Translations under genes and position numbers: made by a program
From: Verrucomicrobiales bacterium
Lineage (GTDB): Bacteria; Verrucomicrobiota; Verrucomicrobiia; Verrucomicrobiales; DEV007
Length of the DNA stretch: 64,000 bases
Assembly (NCBI GenBank): GCA_002698785.1
Contig: PAAG01000014.1
Location: 124,001-188,000, forward strand
Reading direction: 5' to 3'
Shown here: piece after piece, positions 39,263-47,902 of the stretch
Layout: each line of letters starts with the position of its first letter
Position numbering within the stretch: the stretch's first letter is position 1
The notes under the pieces: generated by a model
Database searches by the model: none
Seen by the model: the letters and a program-made list of their open reading frames with translations, nothing else
What the model was told of the DNA's origin: nothing

Positions 39263-39880
39263 TCACCGATGAGTTACGTTCTCCACCCACTTCTCGGACT
39301 CATTACTTCTCGGCAGAATTTCAACAATATCTGCGAAAACCATGCCGTCAGCATCGAGCAGTTGGTTGCATCGCCCATAGAGCACTTCTCCCGCCTCTTG
39401 ATTTAGCGCCTTGGCGATCAACTGATCAGCCGGAACGGAAAAATACGTCGAAGGACTCCCCTTGTGTTCGACTCCATACTCTCCAAGTATCCCACCGAGT
39501 GGCTTTCGACCTTCCACGACCTTTTCCCTCACTTCCTCAGGCAATCCGGCCAGTTGAATCGCGATAGCACCGTATTCTACCGGAATCTCCGAGGCCGCTG
39601 CGTGAAGAGTCACAAGCCGCATCACAAACTCGTCGCTCTTTTCGTGCTCGTGGACCTCCAGGTACAACTTCGAATGGTGAAATGCCGCCAATGTCGGCGT
39701 CATGTCGTTCGTGTGCACCAGGAGAGAGCGATAGGGATAGGGAACCTCGTCACCTGTAAGAAAGGTAAAGTCGGGAAGTTCCAATCCCGCCTTTTCATAG
39801 AAAAAGTGGAACGGTAGCAACCGATGTAGCGCCTCACTCAGGGCGCGTCCTGCTTCGCTTTGATCAGGTGTAACGTGCAT
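39263..39880 (-). CDS. Chorismate-lyase-like (UbiC-fold) protein
   Basis: KPLGGILGEYGVEHKGSPSTYFSVPADQLIAKALNQEAGEVLYGRCNQLLDADGMVFADIVEILP matches the lyase C-terminal pattern by eye. Confidence 0.6.
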   Translation of the reverse strand: MHVTPDQSEAGRALSEALHRLLPFHFFYEKAGLELPDFTFLTGDEVPYPYRSLLVHTNDMTPTLAAFHHSKLYLEVHEHEKSDEFVMRLVTLHAAASEIPVEYGAIAIQLAGLPEEVREKVVEGRKPLGGILGEYGVEHKGSPSTYFSVPADQLIAKALNQEAGEVLYGRCNQLLDADGMVFADIVEILPRSNESEKWVENVTHR

Positions 39881-41237
39881 CGCGATGTTCTGCGAGGAAG
39901 AATCTGTGCAGTAGCCGGTCGACTTGGAGCATTCCGTCGCGGCTGATCGTAATTTCGTCGTCAGACATTTGAAAATATCCCTCGTCTTGAAGGCCCTTCA
40001 GTTCATCGGTAAATCGCGTTGCGGGGTCAATACCATATTTCTCTTTGAAGTAGGACAGCTTCGTATGCCCCAGTTTCAATTGAAGAACGAATTCGCGAAT
40101 GAAACGCTCCTCGTTGTTGGTTTCGTAGGCACGAAAGATGGGAAGATTTCCCTTATCCACCTCGATCATATAAGGACCCACATCGGCCTGGTTCTGGTAA
40201 TGAACGCCTCCAAAATGCCCGAAGCTCGCCACTCCAGCAGACAATAGATCGGCCCCTTCCCAGAGACTGTCTCGATACACAAACTTGGTCGTTTCTGGAT
40301 TTTTCACCACAGTGTAAGCGCTGCTGACAGTGTAACCTGCTTCTTCGAAACGACTGAAGGCCCAGTCTACCCATGCGCGCTTGGTCGGCCAGTTTGCCAC
40401 CGGCGCTGTCACTCGGCCGGACTCCTTCATTTCTTTGTAAATGGTGGTGTTGTACGGAATCTCCATCTGGTAGATGGTGACGCAATCTGGATCCTGCTCG
40501 ATAGCGGTTTCCACACAGCGCTCCCAGTTTTCAGGAGTTTCGTCCATCATCCCGGCGATGAGGTCGATATTCACCTGGTCGAAACCGAGGGTCTTGGCAA
40601 AACCAAGCGCCCGATATGCTTCTTTGGACCGGTGAGCACGTCCATTCACTTCGAGAATGTGATCGTCGAAATTCTCAATACCAAGGCTCAGACGGGTTAC
40701 CCCGATTTCTCTAAGAGCCTCAAGCTTCTTTTCGGTAAGCGTTCCCGGTTCACACTCGAAAGCGACCTCCTCGGTCTCATCCCAGGGAAACAGGTCCTTC
40801 ATCCGGTTGGTCAGCTCCTTGAGTTGCTTAACGGAGAGATAGCTTGGCGTTCCTCCGCCAAAATACACAAACTGTGGCTTCCGCCCCGCGAGATATTCCG
40901 TTTGCGCATACCGCTCAAACTCGCGGATTCCCGCATCGAGATACGCGTTGATCTCGTTGGCATTTTTGTCCGTGTAGACACGGAAATAGCAGAAATGGCA
41001 GCGTTTCCGGCAAAACGGAATGTGGAAGTAAACACCAAGGTTAGTGTCCTCAGGACGAGGAGAATTCAGCACATCGTAGATGCTGCTGGCATACTCGGGC
41101 TTCCAGAATGAAAAAGGAGGATAATTCGCAACGAAATAGTTTCCGACCTCGGTGCTGTCCTCTCCTTCCGTATTGAGCGGAACGCGCAGATTCTTGATCA
41201 AATTGGGCGAATCGGATTTGCTTTGAGCAGAAGACAT
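39864..41237 (-). CDS. HemN/HemW-like radical SAM protein (coproporphyrinogen III oxidase family)
   Basis: LGVYFHIPFCRKRCHFCYFRVYTDKNANEI; FVYFGGGTPSYLS; FECEPGTLT; TRLSLGIENFDDHIL. Confidence 0.9.
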   Translation of the reverse strand: MSSAQSKSDSPNLIKNLRVPLNTEGEDSTEVGNYFVANYPPFSFWKPEYASSIYDVLNSPRPEDTNLGVYFHIPFCRKRCHFCYFRVYTDKNANEINAYLDAGIREFERYAQTEYLAGRKPQFVYFGGGTPSYLSVKQLKELTNRMKDLFPWDETEEVAFECEPGTLTEKKLEALREIGVTRLSLGIENFDDHILEVNGRAHRSKEAYRALGFAKTLGFDQVNIDLIAGMMDETPENWERCVETAIEQDPDCVTIYQMEIPYNTTIYKEMKESGRVTAPVANWPTKRAWVDWAFSRFEEAGYTVSSAYTVVKNPETTKFVYRDSLWEGADLLSAGVASFGHFGGVHYQNQADVGPYMIEVDKGNLPIFRAYETNNEERFIREFVLQLKLGHTKLSYFKEKYGIDPATRFTDELKGLQDEGYFQMSDDEITISRDGMLQVDRLLHRFFLAEHRDARYT

Positions 41238-41267
41238 AATAAGAAGGGGGTCGCTAGATTAGACGAG

Positions 41268-42494
41268 CTACTTACGGAAAGCATACACCCTACCGTCATC
41301 TCCGCCAACCACGAGAGTCCCGCGCGATACCGCAGGGGATGATTTGATCTTTGTTCCCACATCGAAACTCCAGGCTTCCGTGCCATCAGACGCATTCACA
41401 GCGTAAAGACGGCCGTCGATACCCGCTTGCCACACGATCTCTCCCGAAATTACAGGAGAACTGTCCAGAGATCTCCGAGTGAGAAACTTCCACTTTTCTT
41501 CTCCAGTCACGCGATCGAAGGCTGTCAGGTCGTTCTTTGGGCTCGCGACAAACAGGAGTTTTTCACCTACCGCAGGCGAGGCTGTGTACTCGGCACCCGT
41601 TTTGATCCGCCACACCTCTTCTCCAGCAGCCACATCGATTGCGAGGATCTCTCCCCCGTTGTGAGCCACATAACAGATGCCGTCCCGGACAGCGGCACTG
41701 TTTGCAACATAAGCACCGATCTCAACTTCCCTCTTTTGCTCCTCATCCCCCGATACAGGAAGGATGTGGAGAAGAGCATCGCAGCCACCGAAAGTAATGG
41801 CGGGCTCTCCCGACGAATTGATGATTGCTGGGGTTGCAACGATGTAGTTCCCCGTCTCATAGCTCCAGATCTCCTCTCCCGTTTCAGCGTTCAGGCAGTA
41901 GAGAGAATTGTCGTGGCTTCCGATAAAAATTCGCAATTCTCCCTCCTCTGTTACAAGAGCGTTCACCCCTCCTTCGATTTTACCCCAGGTCTCGAACCTC
42001 CACTTTTCCTCGCCTGTCTCGGCGTCTAGACAGAAAACAAATCCGTCCTGATCGCCGAAAAACACCATCCCATCAAAAACGGCAGCCGGGGCGCTGACTG
42101 CACCCGGTTCTTCGAAAACCCACAATTGTTCTCCTGTTTCGAGATCAATTGCGACGAAATCTCCAAACTGTGTTCCCACAAAGACCTTCCCATCCGCAAT
42201 AACAGGACTCGCATCGACGGGTGCTCGGTTCCCATTCTTATCGCCCGGCGTTTCGAAAGTCCAGGCGAGGTTCAAAGGCGGTTCGAGAACCTCTTCCGAA
42301 ACACCCTGGAGTTCTGAATTTCCCCGAAAAATCCTCCATTCCGAAACCACGGCTTCCTCGACATTCTGTTCCGTTTCGTCCGATGCCACTTCTTCGCCCG
42401 GCCCACAATTCGCAAGAAAAACACAACAAACCAAGCCGCCAAGCGTTCTAAAAGTAGAAATCGAACGACACTTTGATTTGTCAGATTGCTTCAT
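41268..42494 (-). CDS. PQQ-binding-like beta-propeller lipoprotein
   Basis: Lipobox-like VFLANC; repeated DxETGEQLWVFEEP, DAETGEEKWRFET, NAETGEEIWSYET. Confidence 0.9.
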   Translation of the reverse strand: MKQSDKSKCRSISTFRTLGGLVCCVFLANCGPGEEVASDETEQNVEEAVVSEWRIFRGNSELQGVSEEVLEPPLNLAWTFETPGDKNGNRAPVDASPVIADGKVFVGTQFGDFVAIDLETGEQLWVFEEPGAVSAPAAVFDGMVFFGDQDGFVFCLDAETGEEKWRFETWGKIEGGVNALVTEEGELRIFIGSHDNSLYCLNAETGEEIWSYETGNYIVATPAIINSSGEPAITFGGCDALLHILPVSGDEEQKREVEIGAYVANSAAVRDGICYVAHNGGEILAIDVAAGEEVWRIKTGAEYTASPAVGEKLLFVASPKNDLTAFDRVTGEEKWKFLTRRSLDSSPVISGEIVWQAGIDGRLYAVNASDGTEAWSFDVGTKIKSSPAVSRGTLVVGGDDGRVYAFRK

Positions 42495-42591
42495 TTGACT
42501 ATGATTAGCTAAAGTTTCCAGAATATCAACGCCGCTATTAGGTTAAGGTCTTGTGCTTTGGTAACACCCTCACACTCATCGATCCCTTCAG

Positions 42592-43416
42592 ATGATTCTC
42601 CGTACTGCCACTCTCTTCACACTTATTTCCCTTAGCTGTCTCTTCGGACAGTCTGAGGAACGCGAAACTCCCGCGTGGATGAAAAACATCACCCGGATTC
42701 CTCCGGGCGAATACGCTGATCTTCGAGCAGTGCACTTAGAGTATACGCTTGGTTGGAACAATAAAGTCAACGCAGGTCGCTTCAAAATCTCCATCAATCG
42801 AACGAAATCCAAGAATGAGAAGTTCGTCGGCGAAGCTACCGGTGGGAGCACTGGATTCGCCCGGGCACTTTGGCCTTACGATTTTCGTGCTCGATCTGTG
42901 ATCGACACGGAATCCCTTCGTCCTATCACCTTCCAACTTAGCGAGAGGGAAAAGGATCAGGCGAACAGCTACGACATTATCTTCGAAGAAAAGCGACAGA
43001 TTTACAACACCCGCACCCAGAAGGACGGTGAAGAGATGAAAAGCGGGATGTCTCGGTTTCGCTTTGATTACGGACAAGACGTCCTCTCCGCAGCCTTCTA
43101 TTTGCGCAGTCAGCCCCTGAAGGTCGGAGATGAGATTGCGATGGTGGTGACTCCGTTTAACAAGCCTTACCTTTCCTATTTCAAAGTCATCGGGCGTGAA
43201 AAACGGAAGATCAAAGGCAAAACACACAACACCATCAAACTGGACGCCAAGATCGCCAAGATCAACGGTGACAGGACGATCAAATCCTATGACAAAATAA
43301 AGGAAGCAACACTCTGGATCGAAGACGACAACTACAGACTTCCTCTGGAGCTACAGACAGATATAACTATTGGATTTGTATCCGCACGTCTGGATGAGAA
43401 GAAGTGGCTGGAATAG
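42592..43416 (+). CDS. DUF3108-like secreted protein
   Basis: Signal peptide; LGWNNKVNAGRFKISINR...IIFEEKRQIYNTR...DVLSAAFYLRSQPLKVGDEIAM. Confidence 0.75.
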   Translation: MILRTATLFTLISLSCLFGQSEERETPAWMKNITRIPPGEYADLRAVHLEYTLGWNNKVNAGRFKISINRTKSKNEKFVGEATGGSTGFARALWPYDFRARSVIDTESLRPITFQLSEREKDQANSYDIIFEEKRQIYNTRTQKDGEEMKSGMSRFRFDYGQDVLSAAFYLRSQPLKVGDEIAMVVTPFNKPYLSYFKVIGREKRKIKGKTHNTIKLDAKIAKINGDRTIKSYDKIKEATLWIEDDNYRLPLELQTDITIGFVSARLDEKKWLE

Positions 43417-43437
43417 AGAAAGCCGTTTCTCTATTCC
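43410..43437. terminator. Perfect 12-bp hairpin shared by two convergent gene ends
   Basis: GGAATAGAGAAA-GCCG-TTTCTCTATTCC; contains both stop codons. Confidence 0.65.
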
Positions 43438-44375
43438 ATTGTGGCATTGATATTTGTGATATCGGTCTGGATCTTCTCCATTTGCTTGGCCAGTTTCTCG
43501 ATCTCTTGGTCGTAGATGCTGAGTGCCTGATCAATTTGGGCTTGCGCCTTCTTGATCTTCATCCTCCGAAACTCCTCCTGCTTCGCATACTTGGCACGCT
43601 TCTGATCCCGCTGCTTCTTCGCAAGCTTGTTGTACTCGGCTCTGAGCAAATAAATTTTCCTGATCCGCTCTTTGTTGCGAGCAAGTCTCGCTTCGTTCTC
43701 ATCAGCTTCTGAAGAAGCGCTTTCCGAACTGGCAGCGGAAGACGATTCTGCCGATTCCTCCATCGCCTCCTCCTCTTCCTGCGGCGCTACCTGCGCAACC
43801 GCCATCTCCTGCTCGTATGCTTTCTTGGCTTCCTCTGTCCAGGCAGACTCGGGCTTTGTCTCAATTAGCGTTACCAGTCCGGAACCTGGCTCCGGGATGC
43901 TTGGTGGCAGAGCGAAATACTGGGTCCAGGTTTCAGGCATGAGGGCGAATGGAACCACTCTCGGCCCCGTCGAAGTTTCCACCTTCACGCCTCCCCGCGC
44001 CGCGCCTACATAGACCACGTTTTGCAGCGTGGAACCGTCTTTCAAGAAGACGGACGCCCCCAGCGAAGTTCCCGGAGAAACTTTCGACACTACCCGGAAG
44101 GCATTCCTGTAAATGCCCAGGAGATATTCGTCTTTCTTGAGCGATTCTTCGATCTCCTCGATCTCTGTCCTCGCAGCTTCGACCTGTTCTTTTGCCACCT
44201 CGATGTTTTCCAGAGCTTTTCGAGCACCGTCGCCGGAACTATTCAACTCCTCAACTTTCGCCTTCAACTCTTCGATCTCGAGTTTGATTTCCTCAAATCG
44301 ATCGCTTTCGCTTCGGGCAGGCAATGCAGTTAAAAAAAGGACTCCTGCGATAATTGAAATCTCTACAGCTTTCAT
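43431..44375 (-). CDS. Secreted coiled-coil protein with GxxxxxVxVxxV...LP motif
   Basis: Signal peptide, heptad-rich Glu/Lys segments, DGSTLQNVVYVGAARGGVKVETSTGPRVVPFALMPETW. Confidence 0.75.
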   Translation of the reverse strand: MKAVEISIIAGVLFLTALPARSESDRFEEIKLEIEELKAKVEELNSSGDGARKALENIEVAKEQVEAARTEIEEIEESLKKDEYLLGIYRNAFRVVSKVSPGTSLGASVFLKDGSTLQNVVYVGAARGGVKVETSTGPRVVPFALMPETWTQYFALPPSIPEPGSGLVTLIETKPESAWTEEAKKAYEQEMAVAQVAPQEEEEAMEESAESSSAASSESASSEADENEARLARNKERIRKIYLLRAEYNKLAKKQRDQKRAKYAKQEEFRRMKIKKAQAQIDQALSIYDQEIEKLAKQMEKIQTDITNINATME

Positions 44376-44402
44376 CAGTATGTAAGTCTAACTAGTTACA
44401 GT

Positions 44403-44993
44403 TTATAATCCTTTTTCAGCAAGAACAGTGGATTCGTGAATGAGGTTCTTTCGCAATCCTAGTGGCAGGCTCGAAATTTCTACTTCCGCCGACCCTCCGG
44501 AATGGGTAATGGAAACAGTCTCGTCTGCCACACCGGTAATTGTCACATCGGTGTAAGTCTCGCCAGCGATCGTTTGAACTTCCTTCAACCTGACGCCTTC
44601 AAATGACTTTCGAGTAGCGGCTTTCCACTGACCCAGTGCGCTTGCGGTGCTTTCACTCAACTTCTGGGCATTAGACAGGTAAGTCCTCACCTCTTCCAAC
44701 TCTTTCAGAGCCGCCAACTCCTCCTGTTTGATCTCATCAGACGATTCCTGACTCTTTTCGATTTTCTTGATCTCAGACTCAAGAGCTCGCTTCTCCTTGA
44801 GATAGTCACTCCAGCTCATCTCTTGTTCCTCGCCCCCGCCACCGCTACTGGTGGTTTCTTTTTTCTCCTTCGGCTCACTTGGAGCCTCTGGTGCCTCATC
44901 ATCACCGCCTCCCTGATCCAGACAACCAGAGAGAAGAAAGGTAGTGCAAATCACTACAATACTATATCGGAAGAGCCCTCGATCCATTTTCAT
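44403..44993 (-). CDS. Coiled-coil lipoprotein with the same C-terminal motif type
   Basis: Lipobox LLSGC; AGETYTDVTITGVADETVSITHSGGSAEVEISSLPLGLRKNL. Track start 45281 would run antisense through the tRNA, so the start is moved. Confidence 0.78.
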   Translation of the reverse strand: MKMDRGLFRYSIVVICTTFLLSGCLDQGGGDDEAPEAPSEPKEKKETTSSGGGGEEQEMSWSDYLKEKRALESEIKKIEKSQESSDEIKQEELAALKELEEVRTYLSNAQKLSESTASALGQWKAATRKSFEGVRLKEVQTIAGETYTDVTITGVADETVSITHSGGSAEVEISSLPLGLRKNLIHESTVLAEKGL

Positions 44994-45142
44994 ATGTATC
45001 AAATTGGATACGCAGGGGTGAAATTCAAGGAGATATACGAATCTTTTACGTTGCCCTGTTTGACAACACGCCCTGCAAAACAGGGTCGTTTCCTTCTTGA
45101 TTTCCTCCGAAGCCCAATTAGACTCTGCGCTCGCCCAAAAAA

Positions 45143-45224
45143 GCCGGTGTGGCGGAATTGGTAGACGCGCGCGATTCAAAATCGCGTTCCTTCGGGAGTG
45201 CGGGTTCGATTCCCGCCGCCGGTA
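45143..45224 (+). tRNA. tRNA-Leu(CAA)
   Basis: GCCGGTGTGGCGGAATTGGTAGACGCGCGCGATTCAAAATCGCG...GCGGGTTCGATTCCCGCCGCCGGTA; cloverleaf with long variable arm, anticodon CAA, no encoded CCA. Confidence 0.95.
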
Positions 45225-45268
45225 TTTGAGGGCTTGAGGTTCAAAACAAGAGAAGTCGCTGCTTTCTC

Positions 45269-45952
45269 TCAGCCTTGGCAAAGGTGATCGATATCGGTTA
45301 GCTTTCCAAAAACGATCAGGTAATCCCCCTCTTTCAGCAGAGTATCCGGCCCCGGGGTGCCCACCACCTTCGATCCCTTCTCCGGGATCTCCGACTCCTC
45401 TTCGCTCCTGGGTGCCTTGCGGATCGTAATTAGGTTCAGGCGATACTTCTTTCGAAGCTTCGCCTCTTCCACCGTCTGGCCGACCATGAAATCCGGGACC
45501 GCCATTTCTACAATTCCGTGCTCTGCATCGAGACCAAAATAGCGGCGCACAGCCTCATTGGATAACTGCCTGGAAAAATAGGCTGCAGCCATTGTCTCAG
45601 CGCGAATTTTCCCGGAAACTTTCATCAAATCCAGGAGGCGGGCGTGCACGTCGTTGATTACACGGGTATACACGTTTTTTACGCCAAGGTCCTGACAATG
45701 CGCGGTAATGACGAGACTCGCCTCAAATGCCTCTCCGATAGCCACGATTGCCGTATCCACCTGACCAACTCCGATCTGCTCCAGTGCCTCAAGTTCCGTG
45801 CCATCCGCTTCGACGGCGAGAACGCTCAATTCCTGAAGGTCTTTCAAATGGGTGGAATCATTGTCGACAGCAATAACTTCGTGTCCTGACTCTGCCAGCT
45901 CCCTGCACAGGGAAGCTCCAAAATATCCAAGTCCAATCACAGCAAATTTCAT
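45269..45952 (-). CDS. TrkA/KtrA-type potassium transport regulatory subunit
   Basis: MKFAVIGLGYFGASLCRELAESGHEVIAVDNDS RCK-N domain plus TrkA-C. Confidence 0.93.
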   Translation of the reverse strand: MKFAVIGLGYFGASLCRELAESGHEVIAVDNDSTHLKDLQELSVLAVEADGTELEALEQIGVGQVDTAIVAIGEAFEASLVITAHCQDLGVKNVYTRVINDVHARLLDLMKVSGKIRAETMAAAYFSRQLSNEAVRRYFGLDAEHGIVEMAVPDFMVGQTVEEAKLRKKYRLNLITIRKAPRSEEESEIPEKGSKVVGTPGPDTLLKEGDYLIVFGKLTDIDHLCQG

Positions 45953-45987
45953 AGGTCTTCCCTCGTTTTTTGATTGTCAGAAAAAAT

Positions 45988-47793
45988 TCAGTTTAGAGGA
46001 AGATGCCCTTCCATTAATTCATATCTTCTCGGTGATCGGCACCCTCCAATCGTGAGAACTAATGTGAGAAGTCCTACCCTCCCGGCGAACATGCTCACGA
46101 TGATGATCACTTTCCCAAAGGTATTCAGTTCACCCGTTATGCCCCTTGAAATCCCCACCGTCCCGAATGCACTAAAACACTCAAAAACAACGTCCGTGGG
46201 ATCAAGCTCGGGGTGAGTAAAACTGATTAGGAAGATCATCGCGACCACCCACAAGACCGACAAGACGATCGTCGCAGATGTGCGTTCCACAATATCTTTG
46301 GGAATTCTCCGCTGGAAAAGATGGAGTGATGGATGGCCTCGAATCAGTCGCCCCAACTCCCCGAGAGCCACGGCAAAAGTCGTAGTTTTCACTCCTCCGG
46401 CTGTCCCGCCCGGACTCCCCCCAATGAACATGAGGAAACAGAGAACCACGACGCCCGCGAAATTGTAGCTGGCGAAACTGTTGATATTAAATCCGGCCGT
46501 TCTGGTTGTGACGCTGTTGAAGACTGCATCCCAGATGCCCTTCGAAGAGACCGGCTCCGCCGCTACCCAGAGAAGCAGCACCGCCCCGCCAAGCAGCAGG
46601 CTGACTGTTGAAATGAGAGCAAGCTTGGTGTGGAGCTTGACTCGTTTCCCAAAGTACAAACGAGAGACAAAACGCGACCGGGGAAGAAAAATACGCAACG
46701 TCCGAGCGAGCAGCCTCCGGGCGAGGCGAGGAAGATCTTCCAGGACAGCAAACCCGATTCCACCAGTAATGATCAGGAGCATGATCACACACTGAAAAGG
46801 CCTATTTTCGACTAGATCAGATCGAGCAAGCCCCTCGGAAAAGGTAGAAAAGCCTGCATTACAGAATGCAGAGATGGAGTGGAAAACGGAACTCCACCAT
46901 CGTTGCGTGTTCGACAGTTCCAGATCCCGCCAACTCCAATGGATGAACAAAGCTCCGGCAAGTTCTACAACAAGTGTCAAAACGACAATACGAGCCACAA
47001 AACTACCCATAGCCCCCAAGTTTTCGTCACTGAAAAGCTCCCCAAGATTGGCCGTGTCTCGCAAAGAGATCCCCTGTCCCAGAACCAGTGCGAGGAAATA
47101 CGTAAGCGTCATGATACCCAGCCCCCCGCATTGGATGAGAAACAAGATCACGAACTGCCCATGCGGGGTAAAAGCGTGCTCCGTGTCGACGACGATTAGA
47201 CCGGTTACACAAATCGCGCTCGTGCTCGTAAACCACGCATCCAACCACGAGATACCATCGACCGTTGCATTTGGAGTCTTCAACATCAGTGTCCCCACCC
47301 CCGTCGCGAGCGCAAAACTCCCAACGAACAAAACCCCAGGGCTCAACCGATGAAAAATGGCAATGCGAGTAACTCTGATAAAACGGAAAAAGAGAGGCAC
47401 GAGGAGAGTCACCTGAACAGCAAGGAGAGCAGACAGCGCAGCAGTTCGAGGAGAAACATATCCACCAAAGAGATCTCGCAGAGGGTGCTCAAGCCCGAAT
47501 CTTCCGGCGGCCAGAACTACCAGCATCACGATCAGCGCATACCGCTTGTATTTTGAACGAGGAAATTGATACCAGGCTAGCCCCGCCTCAGCAACGAGAG
47601 CCAGAATGACCAGCCCCCAGGTAATCGATTCAGAAATAGAGGCGTGATGGAGAGTAAGATCCCAACCCAATTCCCAAATCAAGAGTCCCATCGCACACAG
47701 GCCGATAACAACCTGTAGCCCCACCAGCCGCGACCTCATCGGATCAGGTCGTGCATCTGGTGTGTCCGATGTTAACTCAAATTCAGCCATCAC
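45988..47793 (-). CDS. TrkH/KtrB-family potassium transporter
   Basis: TSTSAICVTGLIVVDT, SAFCNAGFSTF, TTRTAGFN, SAFGTVGISRGIT pore motifs. Confidence 0.95.
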   Translation of the reverse strand: MMAEFELTSDTPDARPDPMRSRLVGLQVVIGLCAMGLLIWELGWDLTLHHASISESITWGLVILALVAEAGLAWYQFPRSKYKRYALIVMLVVLAAGRFGLEHPLRDLFGGYVSPRTAALSALLAVQVTLLVPLFFRFIRVTRIAIFHRLSPGVLFVGSFALATGVGTLMLKTPNATVDGISWLDAWFTSTSAICVTGLIVVDTEHAFTPHGQFVILFLIQCGGLGIMTLTYFLALVLGQGISLRDTANLGELFSDENLGAMGSFVARIVVLTLVVELAGALFIHWSWRDLELSNTQRWWSSVFHSISAFCNAGFSTFSEGLARSDLVENRPFQCVIMLLIITGGIGFAVLEDLPRLARRLLARTLRIFLPRSRFVSRLYFGKRVKLHTKLALISTVSLLLGGAVLLLWVAAEPVSSKGIWDAVFNSVTTRTAGFNINSFASYNFAGVVVLCFLMFIGGSPGGTAGGVKTTTFAVALGELGRLIRGHPSLHLFQRRIPKDIVERTSATIVLSVLWVVAMIFLISFTHPELDPTDVVFECFSAFGTVGISRGITGELNTFGKVIIIVSMFAGRVGLLTLVLTIGGCRSPRRYELMEGHLPLN

Positions 47794-47902
47794 CGCCGAT
47801 AGATGCGATCACAGTGGTCCGTCAGGACTCTCGTGTCCAGTCCTGCTCCTGTCGCAGTCGATGAAAACCGGAAACCCGGACTTTGCGCCCGGAAGGGACT
47901 CG

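Noticed and set aside
44994-45281. N-terminal extension of the 44403 ORF
   Set aside because: It would be translated antisense through the tRNA-Leu; an ATG with a good lipoprotein signal exists at 44993/44987.
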